DNA from: Heliocidaris erythrogramma
Lineage: Eukaryota; Echinodermata; Echinoidea; Camarodonta; Echinometridae
NCBI GenBank assembly: GCA_025617745.1
Contig: CM046869.1
Location: 9,040,668 to 9,104,667 of the forward strand
Length of the DNA stretch: 64,000 nucleotides
Direction of reading: 5' to 3'
Below, in pieces: positions 46,536-56,237 of this stretch. How positions within the stretch are numbered: the stretch's first letter is position 1; each line of letters begins with the position of its first letter. Both the position numbers and the translations under genes were made by a program. The notes below the pieces were generated by a model. The model was given only the letters and a program-made list of their open reading frames with translations. It searched no databases and was not told where the DNA came from.

Positions 46536-47032
46536 TACAGTGCGTATATAAAAAAACGCAACAAGATTTGATTTCAAATTTGTGAAGATTGTGTTAACTT
46601 TACACCAAAGTGAGTAGCAACATCTTAAAACCACATATCTCCTCTTTCCAATGATATCTTATTTATTCATAATGAACACTTTGAACACCTCCACCTGACA
46701 TTGCAACTCTGAGACAAAGAATCACTGATGAGTTTGAAGCTCTACGCCACCAAGCCCCAATGATTCGCAGGGCTGTGCGTGAGATGGAGAAAAGAGCTAA
46801 TCTCTGTGTGTAAAGGATTGGGGGCCATGTTGAGGGGCATGGGATGTAATGTTAAAAAGAGATATCCGAAAGAAGACAATGGTAAGTTGCGATTATTAAT
46901 TTCATTATTCCATTTGTTAAGTTAATTTCTGATGTGGTTTTAAGATGTTGCTACTCACTTTGGTGTAAAGTTAACACAATCTTCACAAATTTGAAATCAA
47001 ATCTTGTTGCGTTTTTTTTTATACGCACTGTA
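46536..47032. mobile_element. Tc1/mariner-type element with ~105-bp inverted ends
   Basis: The left arm (46536-46640, starting TACAGTGCGTATATAAAAAA) and right arm (46931-47032) are near-perfect inverted repeats that include TGTGTTAACTTTACACCAAA. TA flanks both ends. The 290-bp centre encodes a transposase C-terminal remnant on plus. Confidence 0.88.
46688..46852 (+). pseudogene. Mariner/Tc-type transposase C-terminal remnant
   Basis: The plus-frame reading PPPDIATLRQRITDEFEALR then AVREMEKRANLCV, stop, RIGGHVEGHGM resembles the C-terminus of DDE_3-type transposases (LRQRI... CxxxxGGHxE). The N-terminal and catalytic parts are deleted. An in-frame TAA interrupts the tail. Confidence 0.6.
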
Positions 47033-47044
47033 TATAGATGCCCT

Positions 47045-47117
47045 AGGTGGTCTGAGATTCGAACCCCGTACCTTGTGATCTTCAGTCCGATGATTTATCC
47101 ACTAGACCACAACACCT
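47045..47117 (-). repeat. tRNA-like SINE head or degenerate tRNA
   Basis: On minus the segment has an A-box-like TGGTCTAGTGGATAAATC, an anticodon-arm-like CGGACTGAAGATCACAAG, a B-box-like GGGGTTCGAATCTC, and ends AGGTG/CACCT that can pair. It is 73 nt long. Stem mismatches make a functional tRNA unlikely; a tRNA-derived SINE head is the better reading. Confidence 0.55.
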
Positions 47118-47431
47118 CTACAAACCACAATACCTCTACACATTTTGAAATAAATGATACATTTTGGTATTATTTCATAAATTAAAGCACTTTTTTTCGC
47201 AATCATTTGAGGAGAGTGAAGGAGAGAGAGAGAGAGAGGGGGGGGGGACATGTATATTAATTACAATTACCCCGGCAATTACCTAATACAAAAATCCTAA
47301 GTTTATAACTTCGGGGTTGCTACAGAGCTGGACTCTTTTAGAGAGTTTGTACCAATCACCTCTTATCATGCTTATATATCATTTTGACATGCAGGTATAC
47401 TAGTATCTTGACCTATAGAAGTATTAGCGGC

Positions 47432-47455
47432 GGGGGGGGGGGGGGGGGGGGGGGG
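47432..47455 (+). repeat. Poly-G run (24 G) with poly-C run downstream
   Basis: G(24) is followed within 30 bp by a C run at about 47485-47499, allowing an intramolecular G/C foldback. Confidence 0.85.
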
Positions 47456-48239
47456 CCAGTGTTGGAACTGCAACCACTCAATCCCCCCCCCCCCCCCCCT
47501 CCACTCTCATGACCCCGAGAATTTTTAAACAACCAGTAGGCTATTCAGTTATGAGCAGTCATGACTTCATATTACATGTATATTCTGGCACCCGATCTCT
47601 ATTTTATTTTGTATCCATCTTGTATATTTTGAAGACAGAAGGCTATTAATAACTAAGTAAGTGTTAAACTTGCATATGATCAACAGTCGGGACAGCATAG
47701 TGAATGTAACTAAAATAAACTTTATACGTGAGAGATATATCAATCCAAGTTGGATCAACTCCATCCACGCACTCCGCCAACTTGAAGATCAGACTTCTAA
47801 AAAGAAATTTACGTGGGAGGGCCAAAAGGGAGTAATGGAATGGTCTGATTTTTGAAAGAAAATGAAACATCCGGGGTGCGTATTGGAGGAGGTTATCCCC
47901 TCTCATCTGAAATGTTGACATTATTTTGAAGAAAAAAAAACCCTAAACAAATCTGATTTAGAAAGAAAATGAATGGATCATCGGTGTCGGTGGGAGGTGG
48001 AGAAGAATTTGAGAATGATTTGAAATCCCTCGACCGACTTTGGAAAGAAAAGTGACGACTGTCGATGCGGGTGTGGGTGTGGGGAGAGGGCACTGGCCGG
48101 GAAGGGGGGGGGGGGCGGAAGGGGAGTCCCTTCAGACCCACGCTGTAAAGATGAGGTTTGAAAAAGTTTTTATATAGACAATTCTTAATTTGAAAAGAAA
48201 ATTGATGTATCGGATAAAACACTGCTCTTAAAAAAGAGT

Positions 48240-48395
48240 GAATTTTCACTATATTTTCAGTCCCCGGGAGTGACGTCAGTGGTCACTTGTTTTAGGAGTG
48301 AATATCGAGTGACTATCGAGTGCTCTCTAAGCGGAAAAGTGGAGTTTCACTCTATTTTCAGTTTTCACTCCCCCAGGGAGTGACGTCAGTGATTA
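48240..48395. repeat. 110-bp duplication with two CRE palindromes
   Basis: TTTCACT(A/C)TATTTTCAG followed by GGGAGTGACGTCAGTG occurs twice. The TGACGTCA palindromes are at 48271-48278 and 48381-48388. Confidence 0.7.
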
Positions 48396-48835
48396 TTCAA
48401 TTTTTAATTTTTTTAGAGAGAGTAGTGTATACAATTATGTGTCTTCAGGATCTCGTAATCTCTCCTTCCCAATATAGGACGGCAATATTTCCAGCTCGTC
48501 ACCTATTCGCGTTGGAAAGTCATTAAGCGGCGAAGGGAGCAGGGCGTCTGAAAGTACCTTTGAAAGCTTTGACAATGTTTTACTAAGCCTGTATTCGGTT
48601 TGCAATCTTATATTATTTAATAAGTAGCGTTTTTCGTTTATACGTCGCTCCTTAGCATATAGGTTTCAGCAGGATATTGTTAAATTTTGCGCCCCAATAT
48701 GGGAAAGAGTGCATGAATAATGATTTTCAAACTAAGGTTCAACACTCGAAATAAGTCCTAACTTTCGACTGTCTTAATTTTTCGCCCCGAATAAAGTATT
48801 GCATAGCATAGTCTTTTTCAATGTTAAAGATATGA

Positions 48836-48962
48836 AAGAAACATTAACGCTCGGTTGCTATATACTCCCTCCAGATTTTTCCATGTGGTATTACAATAAT
48901 AATATTATTATACCCCAAGGAAAAGTCTGGAGGGAGTTTAGAAACCGAGCGTTAATGTTTCT
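48836..48962. repeat. Long hairpin, ~45-bp arms
   Basis: AGAAACATTAACGCTCGGTT at 48837 is exactly reverse-complemented near 48943-48962. Pairing continues inward through ACTCCCTCCAGA and TTTTTCC, with a ~38-nt AT-rich loop. Confidence 0.88.
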
Positions 48963-49334
48963 AAGTTTAATACAAAAATTGCGGGGTTTTTGAGCGGGGG
49001 TGAAAATGCAAAATGATCCTACTGCTTGGTCGCCTTGCTCCCTCGCTTTTATAGCTTATCAGACTTTGGTATCCAATCCAGGATGAAGTGCACGAAGAAC
49101 TTAAAGTGCATCAAAATTTACTTACCGGTATTGTCATTAAAAAATAAAGGGGGGCATTATCATCGTTTGCCCCTGGCCCCAATCCTATACACTACCGTTG
49201 AGTTGTTATTATTATTGTTACTTTTTTCGGGGGGCCGGGGGGATGGAAATAATCATAAATGCATTCTTCTCTCTCTCTCTCTCTCCTATAAAAAGAGGAG
49301 TGCTCCCGGGGGACAGGGGGCACAGTATCCCCAC

Positions 49335-49690
49335 TTTTTAAGTACCCCAAAAGGGTCCTTTTTATTTCTAAAAAATGCCCCTTTTCTCTCTGATAATTGC
49401 CCTTTTTACTTCTAAACGTGTCACTTAAAAGATTTACTAAGTGCCCTCTTTCTCCTTCGATAAGTGCCCCTTTTCAAATCTGATAATTGTCCCCTTATCA
49501 CTCTAATAAGTGCCCTTTTTTCCTTCTGATAACTGCAACTTTATTTCGGATAGGTGCCCCGTTTCCCTTCTAAAAAGTGTCTATTTCCCCTTCTGATAAG
49601 TGCCCCCTCTTTACGTCTGATAAGTGCCCATTTTTCACCTCTGAAAAGCATCCTTTCCTCTTCTGATTAATGCCCCCCTTCTACCTATAT
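49335..49690. repeat. Minisatellite, ~28-bp unit, about 12 copies
   Basis: The consensus CTTCTGATAAGTGCCCC plus a T-rich tail is repeated with variation. Confidence 0.8.
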
Positions 49691-49761
49691 TTCCCACTGT
49701 TTCTTATACCAAAAGAGCTCTATCTAGCTCTATCTAGGTAAGCGGGACACAATGCTCACCT

Positions 49762-49786
49762 CCCCCCCCCCCCCCCCCCCCCCCCC
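49762..49786 (+). repeat. Poly-C run (25 C)
   Basis: Uninterrupted C homopolymer. Confidence 0.85.
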
Positions 49787-51255
49787 AAGCAAAGGATTTC
49801 TTATTCTGCTCCCTCAAATGTGCTCATAATTTACACCAAGTAAGGGCAATATTTCCCCCAAAACTCGCTCGGTACGCTCGCTCGCTCTTAAAGTATATTT
49901 TTTTAAATCAAGCAGATTGCATGTTTGATATCGATGTACTGTATGTAATCTTAAAGAAAAACGACAGGGTTAATGTATGAATTGAAAGATCATTCGACAT
50001 ACCCCCAAATTAAGTTGTCATTTTTCATTATATCCCATGGACTTCAGTATTAGAAAATTTTTGCTCGCTCACTTCACTTGATCTCTCACATGAATCATTG
50101 GACAATTACACACCTGCTAATTGGGGGAGCTGAAGCAGTGTCCAGAACAAAAAAAAATAAATTAAAAAGATAATGCTTGATAGTGTATTAATTGGACTGT
50201 AGGGTAATACCAATGTCACAAAATGATTCCGTTTTTCGCTTTATGTTCACCCCTTGGAGGTGCCCCTCCACTTTGAAAGACGCTCCGCCGCCCTGTCTAT
50301 AACTCTCTCCCTCTCTCTCTTCCCCTCTTCCTCTCTCCCCGGCTATACTTTCTTTCACCCACCCTTTTCTTATGTTTATGTCATGTTTCCCGTATCCTAT
50401 CTTCTTCTTCTTCTTCCTGGTGAACGACCGCAACCAACGAGTTGATTATTATGTCACTTTGAAAGGAGGTCAGCGTAGCACATTGCAGTACTTTAATGCT
50501 TTGATAACTATCCATATCTTCATTCTTCATTGTCTTCTTTCACCTTCATTCTGATTCCCCTTTTAATATTAAAACAAATCTCTGTTAATAAGAGTACTTC
50601 TCCTTCCCATGTTTGTCCGTCTATATCTATTATCTCTGCATATCTTTCACTTCCTCTCTCTTTTACCCCCCCCCCCCCCCCCCTCCCTCCAGTATAGGAC
50701 CATGTAGATCTACTATAACTTCGTTCTCTGAGACTTTTGAGAGCTATGGTGTAATATCCACTTGTATTTTGATTGTATTTTGTTCTGGAAATTTATGGTT
50801 TGAACATGTGGAGCATTCAAAATAATCTGAATCGGAAGGATTCCATTGCCTTCTGTAATGAATGTATAATAAATAAACCAATGTACATGTATTTATAAAA
50901 TGCTGCCTCCGATCCAGCTGCTAAAATGAAGATAACATAGCGCAAGTCACGGGCGCGCGCGCTGCGCGCCGCATATGAACGAACGAACGGAGATTTCACA
51001 AGTCATAGATAAACGCTGTCTGTGACCGTGTCATTTGTCAGCCGACTTTGGTGAGATATTGCTGGTAAAATATTTGTATGAATGTCTTTGTTGTTGCTTC
51101 AACATCTTGTTAACCATTTGTGATATTTTAGGTCAAATTATCATTTTTTGTCACATTGAATGCCCTTGAATTGTCACGGTCCCGACTGTTCCAAAAGGAG
51201 TCATCCCGGTCCCACCTGTTATTATTTGCGTATGGTTTCAAGTTAAAAATGTCTG

Positions 51256-51418
51256 AAATTTTCGACTGGGCGTTGTGGCGTGCGCCTGTAATCCAGCTCA
51301 CAGTGGAAGTTATAAACTTATTCAGCGGACCCAGGTTCGAGACTGAGTCACGTCTTTCGGATGGTGACGTTAAAGGTCGGTCCCCAGACGTAAATAATCG
51401 TATCTGATTGATACACGT
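51256..51418 (+). mobile_element. SINE with 7SL/tRNA-type pol III promoter
   Basis: The head GTGGCGTGCGCCTGTAATCC followed by AGCT resembles the 5' domain of SRP (7SL) RNA and Alu-type SINEs. A B-box CAGGTTCGAGACTG lies about 55 bp downstream. The tail contains TGACGTTAAAGGTCGGTCCC. It abuts the 51.4-54.3 kb repeat cluster. Whether the head is truly 7SL-derived needs alignment. Confidence 0.6.
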
Positions 51419-51478
51419 CTGTAAAACCCAATTACAGACATGGCATCACTCATACTACATTCCTATACTTCGTGTGTA

Positions 51479-52160
51479 TAATTTAGGCAGTCATACACCT
51501 CAACTTTTTAAAACACCACTGCACAAAAGTCACAAACATTCACTCAAAATCGGCATTTAGTTAACAAAAACCGACCACTAAATATCCAAGAAATACAATA
51601 AATTCAACTCACCGATGTTGGAAAAGATATTTCCAAAAATCAAATCCGTAATTTACCGTTGATTCTCGCGAAACGAGCTATCGGAGTCAATGTGTACATT
51701 TCCTGGTCGCCGCGGGCGCTGACATCTCCCCAAAAGAGTTTTGTCCTTAAAAATTCGGTCCCTGTGGCATACACGGAAAAGTCCCGATTTTCTGTGTGCG
51801 CGATCGTAAAGATCGATGTGCGCTTGCGATCCCGAGTTTTTTCGTGGACAAAAATTTTATTGGCCGATTTTAGTCTAAGACATCGGCAGGACGTAAACAA
51901 CGCGCGATCGCGAAACAAATCGGCGGGGATTTCTCCGGTTTTGGACAAGATTTTGACTTTGGATTTTGCTGAAAATATCAAAAGTTCTTCCTAACGGCCA
52001 TTTGAGGTAGGAGTGAGATTTTTAAGGCCTGAATTTGAAAGCAAAGTATTTAAAATATTTATCTTATTTTCCCCCCATACCTTTACTACACGCGACAGAA
52101 AATACAAACTATTTTTGCATTTTGTATTCGTAGTGGTCAATATGACCACTATTCGTGGTG
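51479..52160. repeat. ~600-bp repeat, copy 1 of 3
   Basis: The unit includes GGCAGTCATACACCTCAACT at its start, GATTCTCGCGAAACGAGC in the middle and CGGCCATTTGAGGTAGGAG near the end. Copies are highly similar. Both strands are open for about 110 codons, but copy differences look neutral. Confidence 0.9.
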
Positions 52161-52223
52161 TGGTCATAGCTACATTCCTATACTTCGTGTGTATAATGTA
52201 GGCAGTCATATGATATAGCCCCG

Positions 52224-52250
52224 GGACGCTGCCACGAAGTGGCAGCGTCC
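52224..52250. repeat. GC-rich hairpin GGACGCTGCCA/TGGCAGCGTCC
   Basis: A perfect 11-bp stem with a CGAAG loop directly follows repeat copy 1. Confidence 0.9.
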
Positions 52251-52371
52251 TGAGTGAAACCAGTACGATTCGGTGGGTCTCACAATCTACCAATGTTCAA
52301 ATGACCATTTAAAAAATGGCCATGTAATTATTATTTTTTAATTAAAGTATCATATATACGATGCCACTTAC

Positions 52372-52490
52372 CTAAACAGACTTTACGCAAATCAGCTTTT
52401 CCTAAAGAATGTGTAGAATCGATGAATGTCACTTTTTACTCTCAATTTTCGAAACCAGTCCCATTCGCCATGTTGTTAAAGCCAAATTGA
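52372..52490 (-). other. Candidate first non-coding exon, leftward (AKNA?)
   Basis: On minus, sequence downstream of the NRF1-like site runs through a YY1-like AACATGGCGAA (about 52470) to a consensus donor TTTAG|GTAAGT at 52372|52371. The only ATG opens a short frame (MANGTGFEN, stop). It is proposed as the first AKNA exon on position and strand alone. The transcription start is not determined. Confidence 0.35.
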
Positions 52491-52700
52491 AAATAGGCAC
52501 TTGCGCATGCGCCTATGAATGTTTATTACAATGACGGCATAGTTTTCGTCAATGGAATAATGAATATTCATATACCCACTGTAATCCGCCGATCGCTAGC
52601 GTATAGATCTAGCGCTCTCGCTCAAGCTCGTCTTAATGAATATTCATAATCCTCCCTTCTTGTCTGTATTATAATTGGAGCTGCTGACGCATGCGCATTG
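52490..52700. promoter_or_regulatory. Candidate bidirectional promoter with two NRF1-type sites
   Basis: TGCGCATGCGC at 52502-52512 is a perfect NRF1 palindrome, and CGCATGCGC at 52688-52696 is a second core. Between them AATGAATATTCATA occurs twice (52559 and 52635). NRF1 sites are typical of housekeeping and bidirectional promoters. Outward-facing splice donors flank it on both strands. Nothing here resembles the surrounding repeat. Confidence 0.45.
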
Positions 52701-52811
52701 CAAGCAAAACACCGACCTTCGGAAGTTTTTACTACAGGCTCTTGGAGATAAATATGCCTTTTTTGTATCATCCTCATTGAAAAGAAAGACGACAGTCAAT
52801 CGTAAAGTATT
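52700..52811 (+). other. Candidate first non-coding exon, rightward (BAG6?)
   Basis: Sequence downstream of the second NRF1-like site ends at a donor AGTATT|GTAAGT at 52811|52812. No coding frame fits. A splice to the acceptor at 56131|56132 would place it as the BAG6 5' UTR. The start boundary is arbitrary. Confidence 0.4.
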
Positions 52812-52921
52812 GTAAGTACCTAAAATAGCCTAAAATCAACTGATTTCATGTTTCATGGCTATCATTTTGACAAACGACCTTGTAATTATGTGACATCCAT
52901 GCGATCAAAGGACTGCGAAGC

Positions 52922-52950
52922 GCAGCCCGAACACTACGTGTTCGGGCTGC
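52922..52950. repeat. GC-rich hairpin GCAGCCCGAACAC/GTGTTCGGGCTGC
   Basis: A perfect 13-bp stem with a 3-nt loop lies directly before repeat copy 2. Together with 52224-52250 it brackets the unique promoter-like interval. Confidence 0.9.
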
Positions 52951-52960
52951 CGCAGTAAGC

Positions 52961-53590
52961 AGTCATACACCTCATCTTTTTAAAACACCACTGCACAAAA
53001 GTCACCAATATTCACTCAAAATCGGCATTTAATTTTCAAAAACCGACCCCAAAATATCCAAGAAATACAATAAATTCAACTCACCAATGTTGGAAAAGAT
53101 ATTTTCAAAAATCAAATCCGTAATTTACTGTTGATTCTCGCGAAACGAGCTATCGGAGTCATTGTGTACATTTCCTGGTCGCCGCGGGCGCCGACATCTC
53201 CCCAAAAGAGTTTTGTCCTCAAAAATTCGGTCCCTATGGCGTACACGGAAAAGTTCCGATTTTCTGTGTGCGCGATCGTAAAGATCGATGTGCGCTTGCG
53301 ATCCCGAGTTTCTTCGTGGACAAAAATTGTATTGGCCGATTTTAGTCTAAGACATCGGCAGTTTGTAAACAACACGCGATCGCGAAACAAATCGGCGGGG
53401 ATTTCTCCGGTTTTGGACAAGATTTTGACTTTGGATTTTGCTGAAAATATCAAAAGTTCTTCCTAACGGCCATTTGAGGTAGGAGTGAGATTTTTAAGGG
53501 CTGAATTTGAAAGCAAGTATTTAAAATATTTATCTTATTTTTTCCCCCATACCTTTAGTACATGCGACAGAAAATACCAACTATTTTACA
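52961..53590. repeat. ~600-bp repeat, copy 2 of 3
   Basis: Same unit as 51479-52160, same orientation, with scattered substitutions. Confidence 0.9.
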
Positions 53591-53610
53591 GAAATGTACC
53601 CGTGAGTGAC

Positions 53611-54301
53611 TTCGTGTGTATAATGTAGGCAGTCATACACCTCAACTTTTTAAAACACCACTGCACAAAAGTCACAAACATTCACTCAAAATCGGCATTT
53701 AATTTACAAAAACCGACCACTAAATATCCAAGAAATACAATAAATTCAACTCACCGATGTTGGAAAAGATATTTCCAAAAATCAAATCCGTAATTTACTG
53801 TTGATTCTCGCGAAACGAGCTATCGGAGTCATTGTGTACATTTCCTGGTCGCCGCGGGCGCTGACATCTCCCCAAAAGAGTTTTGTCCTTAAAAATTTGG
53901 TCCCTATGTGGCATACACGGAAAGTCCCGATTTTCTGTGTGCGCGATCGTAAAGATCGGTGTGCGCTTGCGATCCCGAGTTTCTTTGTGGACAAAAATTT
54001 TATTGGCCGATTTTAGTCTAAGACATCGGCAGTATGTAAACAACACGCGAAACAAATCGGCGGGGATTTCTCCGGTTTTGGACAAGATTTTGACTTTGGA
54101 TTTTGCTGAAAATATCAAAAGTTCTTCCTAACGGCCATTTGAGGTAGGAGTGAGATTTTTAAGGGCGGAATTTGAAAGCAAGGTATTTAAAATATTTATC
54201 TTATTTTCCCCCCATACCTTTACTACACGCGACAGAAAATACAAACTATTTTTGCATTTTGTATTCGTAGAGGTAGTGGTCAATATGACCACTATTCGTG
54301 G
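53611..54301. repeat. ~600-bp repeat, copy 3 of 3
   Basis: Same unit; GATTCTCGCGAAACGAGC lies 670 bp after copy 2. Small indels (about 53930 and 54045) break the open frames seen in copies 1 and 2. Confidence 0.9.
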
Positions 54302-56131
54302 TGTGTGTAAAACCCAATTACAGACATACACACACGCTCATTTGACATTGATTGCATCATACTAAATTACTAGTTTAGCTTTAGCCTTAAGTTAGGGCCT
54401 AGTACATGAATATCGTCATTATTCAGGTATATTATAAACTGATACATGAATGATTAAAATTTAATTCTTCATTTTATGGGTTTGTTTAAAACTTCATTCA
54501 GGTTCTAGATCTAGAGTAGGCCTAGATCTAGATCTATAAATGTTGTTAGATCAATTTATTATGGTCATCTTGTGAAATAAAAATTAAGGCATTTCATGGA
54601 GATGGCATTTATTTTAAGCCACTCAAAAAGTTATTGACAGTCAAAAAGTCAAGAATTCTGGTGATATCGCGATCTTGAAATTCAATGTAACTTGTTACAT
54701 ATTGGATTGTACGGCACAGCAGTTGTGAAATTTCATTTGCGGATGTGAGTTTAATGATTTATCCAAATTAATGATCCATGAAATTGAAAGGTAAAATAGA
54801 TAAGATAGTCAGATAGTTGCATCAGTCATGTCAGTTGCAACGATTGATGTTGGGTTTTTTTGTCAGTAATTTCATATTTTTTTCAGAATGAACATAAAAG
54901 CTGCCAAAATTGATAACCTTTTTTTCCCATAATACATAAATCCTTAACCTGATTTGACAGAAAGATATTTTTAAGAGATAATTTTAGGTTCCTCTTTTGT
55001 CTTTTTGTTAGTGGTGCCAGATTCTAGCATTTTGACACTTGATTTTTTGAAATATTGACCATCTCCTATACAATTAAATTGTTCTTGTGCGAAATAAGGA
55101 CACATCACCGTAACTGTTTGAAAAATCTGACATCGAGTCATCTCTAATACGAAAATATATTTTTAAAGATAAGCTACATGTACGTGTACACATCATGTCA
55201 GATTTGCTATGTCTTGGAGATGCAAATTTAAACATCTACTTGTAGCAGCTCTTGCCTTTTTCATTGTGAGCATTGCAATCTCTTTTCAAATTTGACCAAG
55301 ATATCTTTATCATTTTTGTCAGTGAGTAGGTTATTATCCCCTCGCCGACGAAAGTCAGGGGGATATAGCAATGCTGCCATCCGTCCTTCCGTCTGTCCGT
55401 CCGTCCATCCATAACAAATCTGGTTTCCGTTTGATAACTTAGTAATGTTTGACAGATTTTAATGAAATTTGATATGAAGTTACATGGTATCAAAATACAG
55501 CCTAAGTTCGATTTGATTCACTTAATTCACTTAATTGTGACGTAATAATGATAATTTCTTTTAAATTAAATATCTACTAGCATTGCTACAGGAAGACTTA
55601 TGATGGAAATGTGATTTATTTTAGGAGGGACAGATCAAGTTTTGTAAGAGGAGCAACCAAAATGTCAGATTTATCAGGCATACAATTATCTGGCCTGTAA
55701 GTGAATGGTGAATGGGGCCTGCTTGAAGTATAATTTGCATGTTTTTTTTAAAGAAAGAAAGAAAAATACATGTACAGATTAATTTTCAATGGGTCCTGGC
55801 AGTTTTGCACGAAAAGTGAAAAAAATGTAGTGGACTTATACAACATTCCAATAGCATTATATTTGAATGTTTTTTTCTCCTTGTTATGTTCATTTTCTTA
55901 TAGATGTAACTGAAAAAAAAAAGGGCTGTTCTGAAATTTAAAGTGAAAATTGGTCACCAGGTCACGTGGTATCAACAACACTTCCAGTGGTCGACTAGCA
56001 CCGGACTGTACTGGAAACATGTCATTCTGGATGTACATGTAGATATTGTCAATTTTTATTGGACTCCTCTTTAGAGCTGGATCACAGACTGATTTATTTT
56101 TTTCTTTTGTCTTTGATAATCACTTCTGTAG
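54302..56131 (+). other. Spacer / probable BAG6 5' UTR intron
   Basis: It contains a GTCC/TCCG-rich repeat at about 55330-55480 (CCCTCGCCGACGAAAGTCAG then tandem GTCC), resembling a widespread marine-invertebrate repeat. No coding sequence is seen. Confidence 0.55.
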
Positions 56132-56237
56132 ATTTACAACTCACAGGGACATTGTGAATTGAGAGAGGACAAGAATGATAGACATCACAATCAAGACCTT
56201 GGACTCACTCACCAGACAGTTCTCTGTATCAGAGGAT
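56132..56237 (+). CDS. BAG6: BAG6 exon with start codon
   Basis: The acceptor is a long T-rich tract ending CACTTCTGTAG|ATTTAC (an alternative AG at 56146). The ATG is at 56175 with A at -3. It encodes 21 codons up to GAGGAT|GTAAGT. Confidence 0.82.

Larger units (their letters stand above)
26921..52371. other. 25-kb gene-poor region between AKNA and BAG6 5' ends
   Basis: I recognise no protein-coding exon here. Open frames are short and mostly inside repeats. Catalogued elements are listed separately. Microsatellites include CT at 27308-27373, AATGA near 30909-30945, CT at 39901-39930 and ATC/CAT at about 40300-40450. If the proposed shared promoter at 52.5 kb is correct, this region is the first AKNA intron. 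The 29120-29370 stretch is less AT-rich than its surroundings and repeat-free and might be regulatory. Confidence 0.55.

Noticed and set aside
51640..51981. A 113-codon minus-strand open frame conserved in two repeat copies (also 53112-53453), overlapping an open frame on plus
   Set aside because: Differences between the copies are mostly amino-acid-changing (about nine replacements), the third copy is frameshifted, and no known domain is seen. It is repeat sequence with chance openness on both strands.
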